Positions 49,987 through 58,399 of a stretch of 64,000 nucleotides of DNA are shown piece by piece. The position numbers and the translations under genes were made by a program. The stretch is from Caulobacter sp048541825 (GTDB taxonomy: Bacteria > Pseudomonadota > Alphaproteobacteria > Caulobacterales > Caulobacteraceae). The stretch covers positions 744,001 through 808,000 of the forward strand of contig NZ_CP183332.1 in assembly GCF_048541825.1 (NCBI RefSeq), read 5' to 3'. The first letter of the stretch is position 1; each line of letters begins with the position of its first letter. The notes under the pieces are model-generated. The model saw only the letters and a list, made by a program, of their open reading frames with translations, ran no database searches and was not told where the DNA came from.

Positions 49987-52164
49987 TTAAGCCTCCCAAC
50001 CCTTGTCGACCGCCCAGACCGCGAAGGCGTAGTCCAGGGCGATCTCCTTGAGGAAGTCGAACCGGCCCGAGGCCCCGCCATGGCCGGCGTCCATGTTGAT
50101 CTTCAAGAGGACGGGCCGGCCGCTGGTGCTGGCCGGGCGCAGCTTGGCCACCCACTTTTCGGGCTCCCAGTAGGTGACGCGCGGGTCCGACAGGCCGCCC
50201 GTGGCCAGCACGGCCGGATAGGGCTTGGCCGCGACATTGTCATAGGGCGAATAGCTGGCGATGTAGTCATAGGCCGCCGCGTCCTCCAGCGGATTGCCCC
50301 ATTCGGGCCATTCGGGCGGGGTCAGCGGCAGGGTGACGTCGCTCATGGTGTTGACCACGTCGACGAACGGCACCGCGGCGATGATCCCGGCGAACAGGTC
50401 GGGCCGCATGTTGGTGATCGCCCCCATCAGCAGGCCGCCGGCCGAGCCGCCATAGGCCACCGTGTTGGCGGGCTTGCCATAGCCGGCGCCATGCAGGTGT
50501 TCGGCGCAGGCGATGAAGTCGGTGAAGGTGTTCTTCTTCTTGTCCTTCTTGCCGTCGAGGAACCAGCTCCAGCCCTTTTCCGAGCCGCCGCGCGGGCAGG
50601 CCGTGGCCCAGATCCAGCCGCGATCCACCAGCGAGAAATTGCGGATCGAGAAGCTGGCCTCCATCGAGATGCCGTAGCTGCCGTAGCCGTAGAGGAGCAG
50701 CGGGGCCGAGCCGTCCAGCTTTGTGCCCTTTTTCATCAGGATGAAGACCGGCACCTCTGTCCCATCGCTGTCCTTGGCGTTCAGGCGGCGGGTCTCGTAC
50801 TGGCTGGGATCGTGGCCCGAGGGGATTTCCTGGGTCTTGCGCAGGGTCCGCTCGCGCGTCGCCATGTCATAGTCGAACCACTGCCGGGGCGTGGTCATCG
50901 AGTTGTAGACGAAGCGCACCGTGGTGGTGTCGTACTCGTAGCCGCCCTCCAGGCTCAGCGCATAGGCCGCCTCGTCGAAGTCGACGACGTGCTCCTCGCC
51001 AGCTTTCGCCGTGATGACGATGCGGTTGACCGCGTCCACCTTTTCCAGCCGCGCGAAGTGGTTCTGGAAGGCGATCATGCCGACGATCAGCCGGCCGGGC
51101 GTGTGGGCCACCCAGTCCTTCCAGTGGGCCTTGCCCGGCGTGGCTTCGGGCGCGGTGACCAGCTTCCAGTCGACGGCGCCGTCGGCGTTGGTGCGGATCA
51201 CGAAATGGTCGTTCCAGTGGTCCAGCTCATAGCGCAGGCCGACCTGGCGCGGCTCGACGACCGCTGGCTTTGCGGTCGGATCGCTGGCCGGGATCAGCAG
51301 GTTTTCGCTGGTCTCCTGGTTGCCGCAGCTGATGACGATGAACTTCTCGGACGACACCGTGCCGACGCCGATGAAGAAGCCTTCGTCGGGTTCGTCATAG
51401 ATCAGCACATCGTCCTTGGCGCCGCCGCGCGCCGGGCGGCGGTGGATGCGGGCCGGGCGGCCGTTATCGTCCCGGAACGTCCAGAACAGCCACTGGCTAT
51501 CGGGCGAGAAGCAGAAGTCGCCGGTGGTGCTCTCAACGGGGCTTTCCAGTACCGCGCCGGTCGCCAGGTCCTTGACGTGGATGCGATAGACTTCGGAGCC
51601 CTGCTCATCGATCGCGAAGGCATAGAGCTTGTGGTCCGGCGAGTGGCTGGCGGCCCCGACCTGGTAGAAGGCCTTGCCCTTGGACTCGGCCTCTTCGTCC
51701 AGCAGGATCTGCTCGGCCCCGCCGCCCTTGGGCTTGCGGGCGTGGATCGGATGCTGCGCGCCAGCCTCGAAGCGGGTGTAGTATTCCCACGCGCCGTCGG
51801 GGGCGGGGACGGAGGCGTCGTCCTGCTTGATGCGGCCCTTCATCTCCTCGAACATCGCCGTCTGCAGCGTCTCGGTCGAGGCCAGCATGGCCTGGGTGTA
51901 GGCGTTCTCGGCGGTCAGGTGTTCCTTGACGTCGGCCTTGATCAGCGACGGGTCGCGCAGGACTTTTTGCCAGTTGTCGTCCTTCATCCACGCATAGTCG
52001 TCGGTCCGCACCCGGCCCAGCTGCTCGATGCGCTTGGGCTCCTTCTTGGCGACGGGCGGGACGGGGCGAGCGGCTTTGGATGCGGACATGGAGATCCCGG
52101 GAATGAAAACTGGACTGGACGTAAGCACGGCGGCCGCGCTCGTCATCATCTGACGTCGGTTCAT
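49987..52164 (-). CDS. S9 family peptidase (oligopeptidase B type)
   Basis: 725 residues from the ATG at 52164 with GGGGGAAAT upstream; the frame reaches 52185. An N-terminal signal-like stretch MNRRQMMTSAAAVLTSSPVFIPGISMSAS suggests export, possibly by Tat (NRRQMM). A seven-bladed propeller follows (repeats such as SPDHKLYAFAIDEQGSEVYRIHVKDLATG). The catalytic domain has RGGSEKGWSWFLDGK, the nucleophile in AYGGSAGGLLMGA, the acid near LATGGLSDPRVTYWEPEKWV and the histidine in DAGHGGASGRFD. It cleaves peptides after basic residues. Confidence 0.93.
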   Translation of the reverse strand: MNRRQMMTSAAAVLTSSPVFIPGISMSASKAARPVPPVAKKEPKRIEQLGRVRTDDYAWMKDDNWQKVLRDPSLIKADVKEHLTAENAYTQAMLASTETLQTAMFEEMKGRIKQDDASVPAPDGAWEYYTRFEAGAQHPIHARKPKGGGAEQILLDEEAESKGKAFYQVGAASHSPDHKLYAFAIDEQGSEVYRIHVKDLATGAVLESPVESTTGDFCFSPDSQWLFWTFRDDNGRPARIHRRPARGGAKDDVLIYDEPDEGFFIGVGTVSSEKFIVISCGNQETSENLLIPASDPTAKPAVVEPRQVGLRYELDHWNDHFVIRTNADGAVDWKLVTAPEATPGKAHWKDWVAHTPGRLIVGMIAFQNHFARLEKVDAVNRIVITAKAGEEHVVDFDEAAYALSLEGGYEYDTTTVRFVYNSMTTPRQWFDYDMATRERTLRKTQEIPSGHDPSQYETRRLNAKDSDGTEVPVFILMKKGTKLDGSAPLLLYGYGSYGISMEASFSIRNFSLVDRGWIWATACPRGGSEKGWSWFLDGKKDKKKNTFTDFIACAEHLHGAGYGKPANTVAYGGSAGGLLMGAITNMRPDLFAGIIAAVPFVDVVNTMSDVTLPLTPPEWPEWGNPLEDAAAYDYIASYSPYDNVAAKPYPAVLATGGLSDPRVTYWEPEKWVAKLRPASTSGRPVLLKINMDAGHGGASGRFDFLKEIALDYAFAVWAVDKGWEA

Positions 52165-52305
52165 GATGCTTATTTCCCCCACCAACTCGTAAACGATCTC
52201 TGCGTCAGATAGCCAGCTTGCGGGCCCTGCCGGGTCTGGTCAAACTTATCTGGCGAAGCGTGCCGATGTGCGCCCAGCGGGGTAAGTAAAAGAGTAGGGG
52301 CGACG

Positions 52306-53154
52306 ATGGTTTACGACCTGTCCGTCGATCTGATCCAGGCCACGGTTCAGCTTGAGCAGCCGCTCAAGGACGGCTCGCGAACAGTCGGCACCGGGTTCCT
52401 GGTCGCCGACATCGATCCCGACGGCAAACCCCGCACCATCCTGATCACCGCCGCCCACGTCTTTGACCGCATGCCGTCATTCTCGGCCAAGATCGGCTAC
52501 CGCATCCAGTCCCGTGACGGCGTCTGGCGCTATGATCCCCAGACCCTGAAGATCCGCGATGGCGACCATCCGCTGTGGGTCAAGCACGCGGGCCGCGATG
52601 TCGCCGCCCTCGTGGTCGAGGCGCCGGCGGAATTCGCCAAGGCGGCGATCCCGATCTCCTGGCTGGCCAAGGACGACACCTTCAGCCAGTACAAGCTGGG
52701 TCCCGGCGACGAGATGATGGCCCTGGGTTTCCCGCGCGGCCTGTCGGCCAATCCGGCCGGCTTCCCCATTCTGCGGTCAGGCCGCGTGGCCTCCTATCCG
52801 CTGGCCCCGGCCACGGCCTTTCCGACCTTTCTGATGGATTTCGCGGTCTTTCCGGGCAATTCGGGTGGACCGGTATTCATGGCCGAGGGCGCGCGGCGTC
52901 GGCCGGGCGCGACCGAAAGCCAGGAAGTGCAGTTTATCGCCGGCATCCTGACCCAGCAGGTCGAGCTGTCGGGCGAGCGGCTGGAGATCGGCATCGTCAC
53001 CCACGCCAAATACATCCGCGAAACCATCGGTCTGCTGGGCAAGCCGTCGTCCCCGACGGTGGCCGCGAGGTCCGTCCGGATCGAACCGAGGGTCGAGGGC
53101 GCGACGGCCGCCTCCGCCGCAGTCTCGGCCAGCGCCATGGGTGTGGGGCGCTAG
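52306..53154 (+). CDS. trypsin-like serine protease
   Basis: 282 residues, ATG at 52306. The chymotrypsin-fold triad is visible: H51 in TILITAAHVFDRMP, D98 in HAGRDVAALVVEAP and S186 in FAVFPGNSGGPVFM. The N-terminus lacks a signal peptide and there is no PDZ domain, so it is not a Deg/HtrA protein. An intracellular processing role is likely. The C-terminal 40 residues are Ala/Val-rich and not part of the fold. Target unknown. Confidence 0.88.
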   Translation: MVYDLSVDLIQATVQLEQPLKDGSRTVGTGFLVADIDPDGKPRTILITAAHVFDRMPSFSAKIGYRIQSRDGVWRYDPQTLKIRDGDHPLWVKHAGRDVAALVVEAPAEFAKAAIPISWLAKDDTFSQYKLGPGDEMMALGFPRGLSANPAGFPILRSGRVASYPLAPATAFPTFLMDFAVFPGNSGGPVFMAEGARRRPGATESQEVQFIAGILTQQVELSGERLEIGIVTHAKYIRETIGLLGKPSSPTVAARSVRIEPRVEGATAASAAVSASAMGVGR

Positions 53155-53223
53155 AAGGGCTGGGAACCTTCGCGTCAGCGGAGCCGTTCTGGTGGGGACA
53201 ATCACCCCAACAGGAGCACAGCC

Positions 53224-53406
53224 ATGAGCACCAACCGTGTTGAAGGCGCTATCGACAAGAGCGTCGGCGCGACCAAGGAAGCGATCGGCAAGGCTACGGG
53301 CAATGAACGCCTCGAAGCCGAAGGGCTGGCCCAGAGGGTCAAGGGCGACGTCCAGAACAAGGTCGGTCAGGCGCAGGACGCCATAGGCGACGCGATCAAG
53401 AAGTAG
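53224..53406 (+). CDS. CsbD family stress protein
   Basis: 60 residues. MSTNRVEGAIDKSVGATKEAIGKATGNERLEAEGLAQRVKGDVQNKVGQAQDAIGDAIKK is the CsbD pattern: amphipathic K/A/G-rich helices with GNERLEAEG. CsbD proteins are small, abundant general-stress proteins of unknown biochemistry. AGGAG lies 7-8 bases before the start. It has its own terminator. Confidence 0.95.
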   Translation: MSTNRVEGAIDKSVGATKEAIGKATGNERLEAEGLAQRVKGDVQNKVGQAQDAIGDAIKK

Positions 53407-53431
53407 CGTCTGGTCCCGACCAGAATGACGA

Positions 53432-53463
53432 ACGGCCCCGGGAGTGATCCCGGGGCCGTTTCT
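53432..53463 (+). terminator. intrinsic terminator of the CsbD gene
   Basis: A perfect 12-bp stem ACGGCCCCGGGA / TCCCGGGGCCGT with loop GTGA is followed by TT and a pyrimidine stretch, 26 bases after the stop. Confidence 0.85.
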
Positions 53464-53533
53464 CGTTTCCGGTGTGGGGTTGATTACGCCGGAGGTAATG
53501 GCGCGTCGGCCAGGCTCGACCTAACTTGCTGTC

Positions 53534-54319
53534 ATGACCACCACCGTCCTTACCATCGGCGAGCGTCTGCGCGACTGGCGTCAGCGGCGCCGGCTCAGCC
53601 AGCTGGACCTGGCCTGCGAGGCCGAAATCTCGACCCGGCACCTGTCGTTCCTGGAAACCGGCCGGGCCGCCCCCAGCCGCGACATGGTGCTGCGTCTGGC
53701 CGAAGGACTGGGGGTGCCGCTGCGCGAACGCAACGTTCTGCTGCTGGCCGCCGGCTTTGCGCCGGTGTTCCCCGAACGGTCACTGGACGATCCGGGGCTG
53801 GAGGCCGCCAAGATCGCTGTCGAGACGCTGCTGGCGGCCCACATGCCGTTTCCGGCCCTGGCCATCGACCGGCGATGGACCCTGCTGGCCCACAATGCCT
53901 CGGCGGGCCTTCTGCTGGAGGGCGTCGACCCGAAGCTGCTGGAGGGGCCGGTCAATATGCTGCGCCTGAGCCTGCACCCCGACGGCGTCGCGCCCCGCAT
54001 TGTCAATCTGGCCGAGCTGCGCGGCCACATCCTGTCGCGCCTGCGTCGGGAGCTGGCCGAGAATGGTGATGCGGGTCTGGCCGACCTGATCCGCGAGTTG
54101 TCGGCCTATCCTGGTGGCGAGGCCCATCCCCGCGGCGGTGAGGGGATGATCGCCGTACCGCTGCGGCTGAACACGCCCTTGGGCGAACTGTCGTTCCTGA
54201 CGACCACAATGACCTTCAGCGGAGCGCTGGACGTGACCGTGTCTGAACTGACGATCGAGACGTTCCTGCCGGCCGATCCCGCCACGGCCGCCGCTCTGCG
54301 GGGCGTGGCGGGAGGCTGA
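53534..54319 (+). CDS. XRE family regulator with MmyB-like ligand-binding domain
   Basis: 261 residues. The N-terminal helix-turn-helix is LRDWRQRRRLSQLDLACEAEISTRHLSFLETGRAAPSRDMVLRLAEGLGVPLRERN. The remainder (LLAAHMPFPALAIDRRWTLLAHNASAGLLLEGVDPKLLEGPVNMLRLSLHPDGVAPRIVNLAEL...) is the MmyB/MLTR-type PAS-like sensor, binding a fatty or acyl ligand in related proteins. It is a soluble regulator. It converges tightly on the MaoC hydratase gene. Confidence 0.9.
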   Translation: MTTTVLTIGERLRDWRQRRRLSQLDLACEAEISTRHLSFLETGRAAPSRDMVLRLAEGLGVPLRERNVLLLAAGFAPVFPERSLDDPGLEAAKIAVETLLAAHMPFPALAIDRRWTLLAHNASAGLLLEGVDPKLLEGPVNMLRLSLHPDGVAPRIVNLAELRGHILSRLRRELAENGDAGLADLIRELSAYPGGEAHPRGGEGMIAVPLRLNTPLGELSFLTTTMTFSGALDVTVSELTIETFLPADPATAAALRGVAGG

Positions 54320-54323
54320 GGGC

Positions 54324-54773
54324 TTAGGCGCCGTAGATGATCGAGATGGTCTCGGCCACGCAGGCGGGGCGCTCTTCACCTTCGATTTCGATGGTGCACT
54401 CATTCTTCATCTGCAGGCCGCCCGACTTGGGTTCGGCGCTGAGCAGCTTCTGGCGCATGCGCACGCGCTTGCCGACCCGGACCATGCCGGTGAAACGGAC
54501 CTTGTCGCAGCCGTAGTTGATGCCGCGCGTCACGCCGGTGACGTGCAGGATGCCGGCGCCCAGCATCGGGATCAGCGACAGGGTCAGATAGCCGTGGGCG
54601 ATCGGGCCGCCGATTTCCCGGGTGGCGCGCTCGACATCGACATGGATCCACTGGTGATCACCGGTGGCCTCGGCGAACTGGTTGACCCGCTCCTGGCTGA
54701 TCTCGACCCAGTCCGAAACACCGATTTCCTGACCAACCAGGCTGGCGATATCCGCATAGGCGACTTGTTTCAT
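54324..54773 (-). CDS. MaoC-like (R)-specific enoyl hydratase
   Basis: 149 residues from the ATG at 54773, with GGGAGAAC upstream. ISQERVNQFAEATGDHQWIHVDVERATREIGGPIAHGYLTLSLIPML is the hydratase-2 motif with catalytic Asp/His (GDHQWIH...). The hot-dog fold continues through GINYGCDKVRFTGMVRVGKRVRMRQKLL. It hydrates enoyl-CoA thioesters, probably in fatty-acid breakdown, in line with the acyl-CoA synthetase 4 kb away. Confidence 0.93.
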   Translation of the reverse strand: MKQVAYADIASLVGQEIGVSDWVEISQERVNQFAEATGDHQWIHVDVERATREIGGPIAHGYLTLSLIPMLGAGILHVTGVTRGINYGCDKVRFTGMVRVGKRVRMRQKLLSAEPKSGGLQMKNECTIEIEGEERPACVAETISIIYGA

Positions 54774-55240
54774 GGCGTTCTCCCAAACACGTCTTGTGCA
54801 AACAGTTGTTTGATTGATCCCATGGCCGGGCGGTTGGGGCAAGGTCGAGCCCAAGCTTTGTGCTGCATCCGGCCGATCCTGGCCTGTGCCACCCATGCTG
54901 CGGTCACTGTTTCAAATGGACACAGCCGGTCCGTCCCAAAACTGGGATCTGTTGCAGTTTTGGTCGGACTATTTTCCAGAACTGCCGCCGAAAAATACCC
55001 ATAACAAGTAATACAACAATAATAGAAAATTAACGTTTGGCTATAGTTGCGGGTAGGCGAGCGGAGCCAAAAGGGGCGGGGACTGATTTGCTTGATGAAT
55101 CGAGGTTATCGGAAATTAACATATGGGCTTGATTGGCGGGTGACTGATTTAATGCGGGCCAGCGGGTCGAATTTCTCCAGACGTGGCATGCGCCTTGCGA
55201 AGCACCATTCGCCGAATGATCGGCTCAATGGAGAATACAG
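54774..55240. promoter_or_regulatory. 467-base region upstream of the repeat-protein/HfaA/CsgG locus
   Basis: No gene supported. It is markedly AT-rich around 54960-55040, as expected for a promoter region serving the rightward locus and perhaps the leftward hydratase gene. A possible -10 (GCTATAGTT near 55037) has no good -35 partner. Several TTATC/GATAA-type short repeats occur but no clear dyad. Confidence 0.35.
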
Positions 55241-55846
55241 ATGCACCGCACCATCCTGCTCACCATCGCCGCACTGACGGTCGCTGGTACTGCCCAAGCT
55301 CAGACCATCAATACCAACCAGACCAACAGCTCGAACATTCGCGCCAAGCTCAATGCCACGGTCACCGATGTTCAAGACAAGGTTGCTCTGACTGCGGCTG
55401 GTATCGGCAACAGCGTCACGCTGGAAGGCGGCACCGCCAACACCATCAACAATACGCAGCGCTTCTTCGGCGATGTGTCGTCTGAACTGAACGCGACCGT
55501 CCGTGATGTTGGCAAGAGTGTCGACGCGACTTCGGCGGCGATCGCCAATACCGCTTCGATCAAGGCCGACTATCTCAACGTCGTGAACAATGTTCAGTAC
55601 GCCAACTATGATCCGACCGCCGTCCTCAACGCCACCCTGACCGACATCAGCGGCGAAGTGAACGCGACCGCTGCAGCGATCAGCAACACGGCCACCATCG
55701 AAGCCGATCTGGGCCAGGTCAACTCGACCCAGATCAACTACGCCGCCGTCAACGCCACCGCCAACACGACCATTCGCAATGTCAGCGACTCGGTCTCGGC
55801 GACGGCCGCCGCCATCGGCAACACCCTGTCCGTCAAGGGTTTCTAA
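55241..55846 (+). CDS. secreted protein with four regular 27-residue repeats, amyloid/curlin-like candidate
   Basis: 201 residues; GGAGAA 9 bases before the ATG. Signal peptide to residue 20 (TVAGTAQA-QT). Four copies of a 27-residue unit start at residues 37, 83, 129 and 174, so the period is 46, 46 and 45. Each reads like LNATxxDVxxxVxAT followed by AAIxNTxxIxA. They are separated by Asn/Tyr-rich linkers. No cysteines and few charged residues. The regular Asn/Thr/Ala pattern suggests a stacked beta structure such as a curli-like or beta-solenoid subunit. The next genes encode HfaA-like and CsgG-like proteins, so secretion by the CsgG-type channel is likely. Not recognised as a named family. 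Confidence 0.82.
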   Translation: MHRTILLTIAALTVAGTAQAQTINTNQTNSSNIRAKLNATVTDVQDKVALTAAGIGNSVTLEGGTANTINNTQRFFGDVSSELNATVRDVGKSVDATSAAIANTASIKADYLNVVNNVQYANYDPTAVLNATLTDISGEVNATAAAISNTATIEADLGQVNSTQINYAAVNATANTTIRNVSDSVSATAAAIGNTLSVKGF

Positions 55847-55937
55847 GTCGGCACAAGGACGCTCGTTGAGCGCTCGCGAGCGTCCTTTACTCCCGCTTTC
55901 AGCCGCGCCTTTTCCATCCTCCTCCAGGACCTGTCCC

Positions 55938-56375
55938 ATGCTCAAGATGTTCACGCCGGCCCTGACCGTCGCCCTGATCGCCCTGCCTGCTCAGGGCGGA
56001 GCGCAGACCCTGGGTCGCGACGGAATCGGCAGCCTCGAAGCCGGCTACGGCAACGCCCGGGCCATGGAGACCGAGCGCTTCAATCCCTCGACCCGCGACA
56101 GCCAGGGCAACCGCATCATCAAGGATGGTGTGATCCAGAGCGGCGTGGGCGGCAGCCAGATCAAAACCAACACCAATAGCGCCGTCTATGGCGCAGCCTT
56201 CTTTGAGAGCGGGGCCAGCAACAGCGCCACCGCGATCGGCAATCTGGTCAATGTCACGGTCGAGGGATCGAACAATACGGTCGTGCTCAACAGTGTTCAG
56301 ACCAATACCGGATCGGTTTCGGCCACGGCGGTTCTCAATGGATCGGCCGCCAAATCGACCGGGTCCAACCAGTAG
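55938..56375 (+). CDS. hfaA: HfaA-like holdfast-anchor protein
   Basis: 145 residues from the ATG at 55938. Signal peptide (MLKMFTPALTVALIALPAQGGA-QT). The mature part has MET(E)RFNPSTRDSQGNRIIKDGVIQSGVGG and then an Asn/Ser/Val-rich curlin-like half (ASNSATAIGNLVNVTVEGSNNTVVLNSVQTNTGSVSATAVLNG). Size and pattern match HfaA of Caulobacter, a heat-stable surface protein that helps fix the holdfast to the stalk. It precedes two hfaB-like genes, as hfaA precedes hfaB in Caulobacter. Whether it is the primary HfaA or a paralogue cannot be told here. Confidence 0.75.
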   Translation: MLKMFTPALTVALIALPAQGGAQTLGRDGIGSLEAGYGNARAMETERFNPSTRDSQGNRIIKDGVIQSGVGGSQIKTNTNSAVYGAAFFESGASNSATAIGNLVNVTVEGSNNTVVLNSVQTNTGSVSATAVLNGSAAKSTGSNQ

Positions 56376-56417
56376 CGCCCTGACCAACGCCCTCGGTCTC
56401 ATAAGGAAACCAGCACC

Positions 56418-57341
56418 ATGTTGATCGCTCGCGCCCTGGGGGCCGCAGGCCTTGCGGCGACGATCCTCGCCTTTGCGCCGCCGAGCCTGGCTGGCGAGGC
56501 GGGCGGCGGCTATGCGCGGCCGATCGGCGACGCGCCGGCCACCCGCAACCCGACGCCCTATACGCCGGCCCTGATCTGCCTGGCGGGCCAGCCGCTGAGC
56601 CGGCCGATGCCGCGCATCTCGGTCGGACGGATCTCCGACATGACCGGCAAGTCCGACTTCGAGACCGGCGCCAAGATCAGCCAGGGGGCCTCGCTGTTTG
56701 CGATCACGGCGCTTGGCAAGGCGGGCTTTCCGGTGGTCGAGCGGCTGGACAATTCCGTGGCCGAGATCGAGCTCAACTATGCCCGCCAGCGTCTGCTGTC
56801 TGACACGCCCGAACTGGCCGGCAGCAGCGGTGACAACTTCCGCCGCATCCTGGCCGGTCAGATCGCCGGCTCGTCCTACTATATCGTCGGCGGCATTACG
56901 GAGCTGAACTACAATATCCGCTCGACCGGCGCCGACGCCCAGATCGGCGACCGGGGTTTGAATGGCGTGCGGGCCGGCGCTGCGGGCCAGACCTATGTGC
57001 TCAATATCGCCATCGATCTTCGGCTGGTGAACTCGCGCTCCCAGGAGGTGGTCGACATGGTCTCGTATCAGAAGCAGCTGGTTGGGCGCAGCCTTGACCT
57101 TGGCCTGACCGCTGGAGATGACCGGATCGGCGCAGCAGCCTCCTATGGCCGCAGCGGCATGGAGCCGATGCAGGCCGCCGTTCGCACCCTGGTCGAGCGC
57201 GGCGTGTTCGAGCTGATCGCCGGCTTCCGTGGTGGCCAGGCGAAGGGTCTTTGCCTTGATCCGGTAACCGAACCGCAGGGTCCGGCGCTCCCGGCCTATG
57301 CTGCCTCGCGGACCGTTCAACCCCAGCCGAGGGCCTGGTGA
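56418..57341 (+). CDS. CsgG/HfaB-like protein, first copy, without lipobox
   Basis: 307 residues, AAGGAAAC before the ATG. Signal peptide to about residue 25 (FAPPSLA-GEAGG). The CsgG core is clear: PRISVGRISDMTGKSDFETGAKISQGASLFAITALGKAGFPVVERLDNSVAEIELNYARQRLL, then YYIVGGITELNYNIRSTGADAQIGD, then YVLNIAIDLRLVNSRSQEVVDMVSYQKQLVG. Unlike CsgG and the next gene, no cysteine follows the signal (the first is C54, conserved in both copies inside the fold), so it cannot be lipidated at the N-terminus. Its stop overlaps the next start as TGATG. It may form mixed channels with the second copy or act as a periplasmic partner. Confidence 0.85.
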   Translation: MLIARALGAAGLAATILAFAPPSLAGEAGGGYARPIGDAPATRNPTPYTPALICLAGQPLSRPMPRISVGRISDMTGKSDFETGAKISQGASLFAITALGKAGFPVVERLDNSVAEIELNYARQRLLSDTPELAGSSGDNFRRILAGQIAGSSYYIVGGITELNYNIRSTGADAQIGDRGLNGVRAGAAGQTYVLNIAIDLRLVNSRSQEVVDMVSYQKQLVGRSLDLGLTAGDDRIGAAASYGRSGMEPMQAAVRTLVERGVFELIAGFRGGQAKGLCLDPVTEPQGPALPAYAASRTVQPQPRAW

Positions 57342-58396
57342 TGTCTCATGATCCTGCCCTGACTGGCGGCCGGCAAGGCGCACGGGTCGCCGCGACCCTC
57401 GTCGCGCTGATGCTGGCCGGCTGCGCCTCGACCAGCGCCGACAAGGTCACGGGTCTTTATGCCCAGCCCATCGGCGACGCTCCGGCGACTACCAATCCGA
57501 CACAGTATTCGTCGGCCCTGACCTGTCTGGCGTCGAATGCCGCCACCAGCGGGCGGGTGGCGCCCCGGGTGGCGGTCGGCGCCATTGCCGATCTGACCGG
57601 CAAGCGCGACATCACGACCGGCGCCAAGGTCAGCCAGGGCGCCTCGCTGTTCGCGATCAGCGCCTTGGGCAAGGCCGGCCTGCGGCTGGTGGAGCGGGCC
57701 GATCGGGGCATTTCCGATACCGAACTGGCCTATGCCCAGAACCACACCCTGTCGGACTCTCCGGAAAAGGCGGGCTCTGACCCTGAAAACTATCGCCCCA
57801 TCTATGCCGGACAGATCGCCGGCTCTGACTTCTACATTGTGGGCGGGCTTACGGAGCTGAACTACAATATCCGCTCGTCGGGCGTGGACGCGCGTGGCGG
57901 TGATGTAGGGACGGGGGGCCTGAAGGGGTCGCTGACCGGCAGCACCTATGTGATCAATATCGCCATCGACATGCGCATGGTCGACTCCCGCTCGCAGGAG
58001 ATTATCGACATCACGTCCTACCAGAAGCAGATCATCGGCCGGGAGATCAAACCCGGCGTGTTCGACTTCCTGAACGGCAATGTCATCGACGTTTCCGGCG
58101 GCAAGAGCGAGCTGGAGCCCATGCAGCTGGCGGCCCGCACCCTGGTCGAGCGCAGCATCTATGACTTCGCCAGCACGCTGCTGCAGATCAAGCCGAGCAA
58201 CTGCCTGAACGAGCCGGCCGACGGCGCCAAGCCTCGCCAGGCGCGCCCTGTCCAGAGCGTCCAGGCCCCGCCGCCAGCCGCGCAGGCGCCCAGGCCCGCC
58301 GCTCCTGTGGTCGCGGCGCCAGGCTATAACGGCCCGTACCTGGATCGCTCGCGCTGGCTGGCCCCGGACCGGGGCGCGGCTCCCAACCGGCCCTAG
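57341..58396 (+). CDS. hfaB: CsgG/HfaB-like outer-membrane secretion lipoprotein, second copy
   Basis: 351 residues from the ATG at 57341. Signal RVAATLVALMLAGC with lipobox LAGC, Cys at residue 28. The CsgG core parallels the first copy: PRVAVGAIADLTGKRDITTGAKVSQGASLFAISALGKAGLRLVERADRG, FYIVGGLTELNYNIRSSGVDARGGD and YVINIAIDMRMVDSRSQEIIDITSYQKQIIG. A proline-rich C-terminal extension of about 70 residues (VQAPPPAAQAPRPAAPVV...) is not in CsgG. It is probably the outer-membrane channel of the locus, as HfaB is for HfaA and HfaD. It ends 3 bases from the convergent acyl-CoA synthetase gene. Confidence 0.88.
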   Translation: MSHDPALTGGRQGARVAATLVALMLAGCASTSADKVTGLYAQPIGDAPATTNPTQYSSALTCLASNAATSGRVAPRVAVGAIADLTGKRDITTGAKVSQGASLFAISALGKAGLRLVERADRGISDTELAYAQNHTLSDSPEKAGSDPENYRPIYAGQIAGSDFYIVGGLTELNYNIRSSGVDARGGDVGTGGLKGSLTGSTYVINIAIDMRMVDSRSQEIIDITSYQKQIIGREIKPGVFDFLNGNVIDVSGGKSELEPMQLAARTLVERSIYDFASTLLQIKPSNCLNEPADGAKPRQARPVQSVQAPPPAAQAPRPAAPVVAAPGYNGPYLDRSRWLAPDRGAAPNRP

Positions 58397-58399
58397 GCT

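Noticed and set aside
50080..52212. 710-codon forward open frame opposite the S9 peptidase gene
   Set aside because: Low-complexity antisense product; the reverse frame holds a complete oligopeptidase with catalytic triad.
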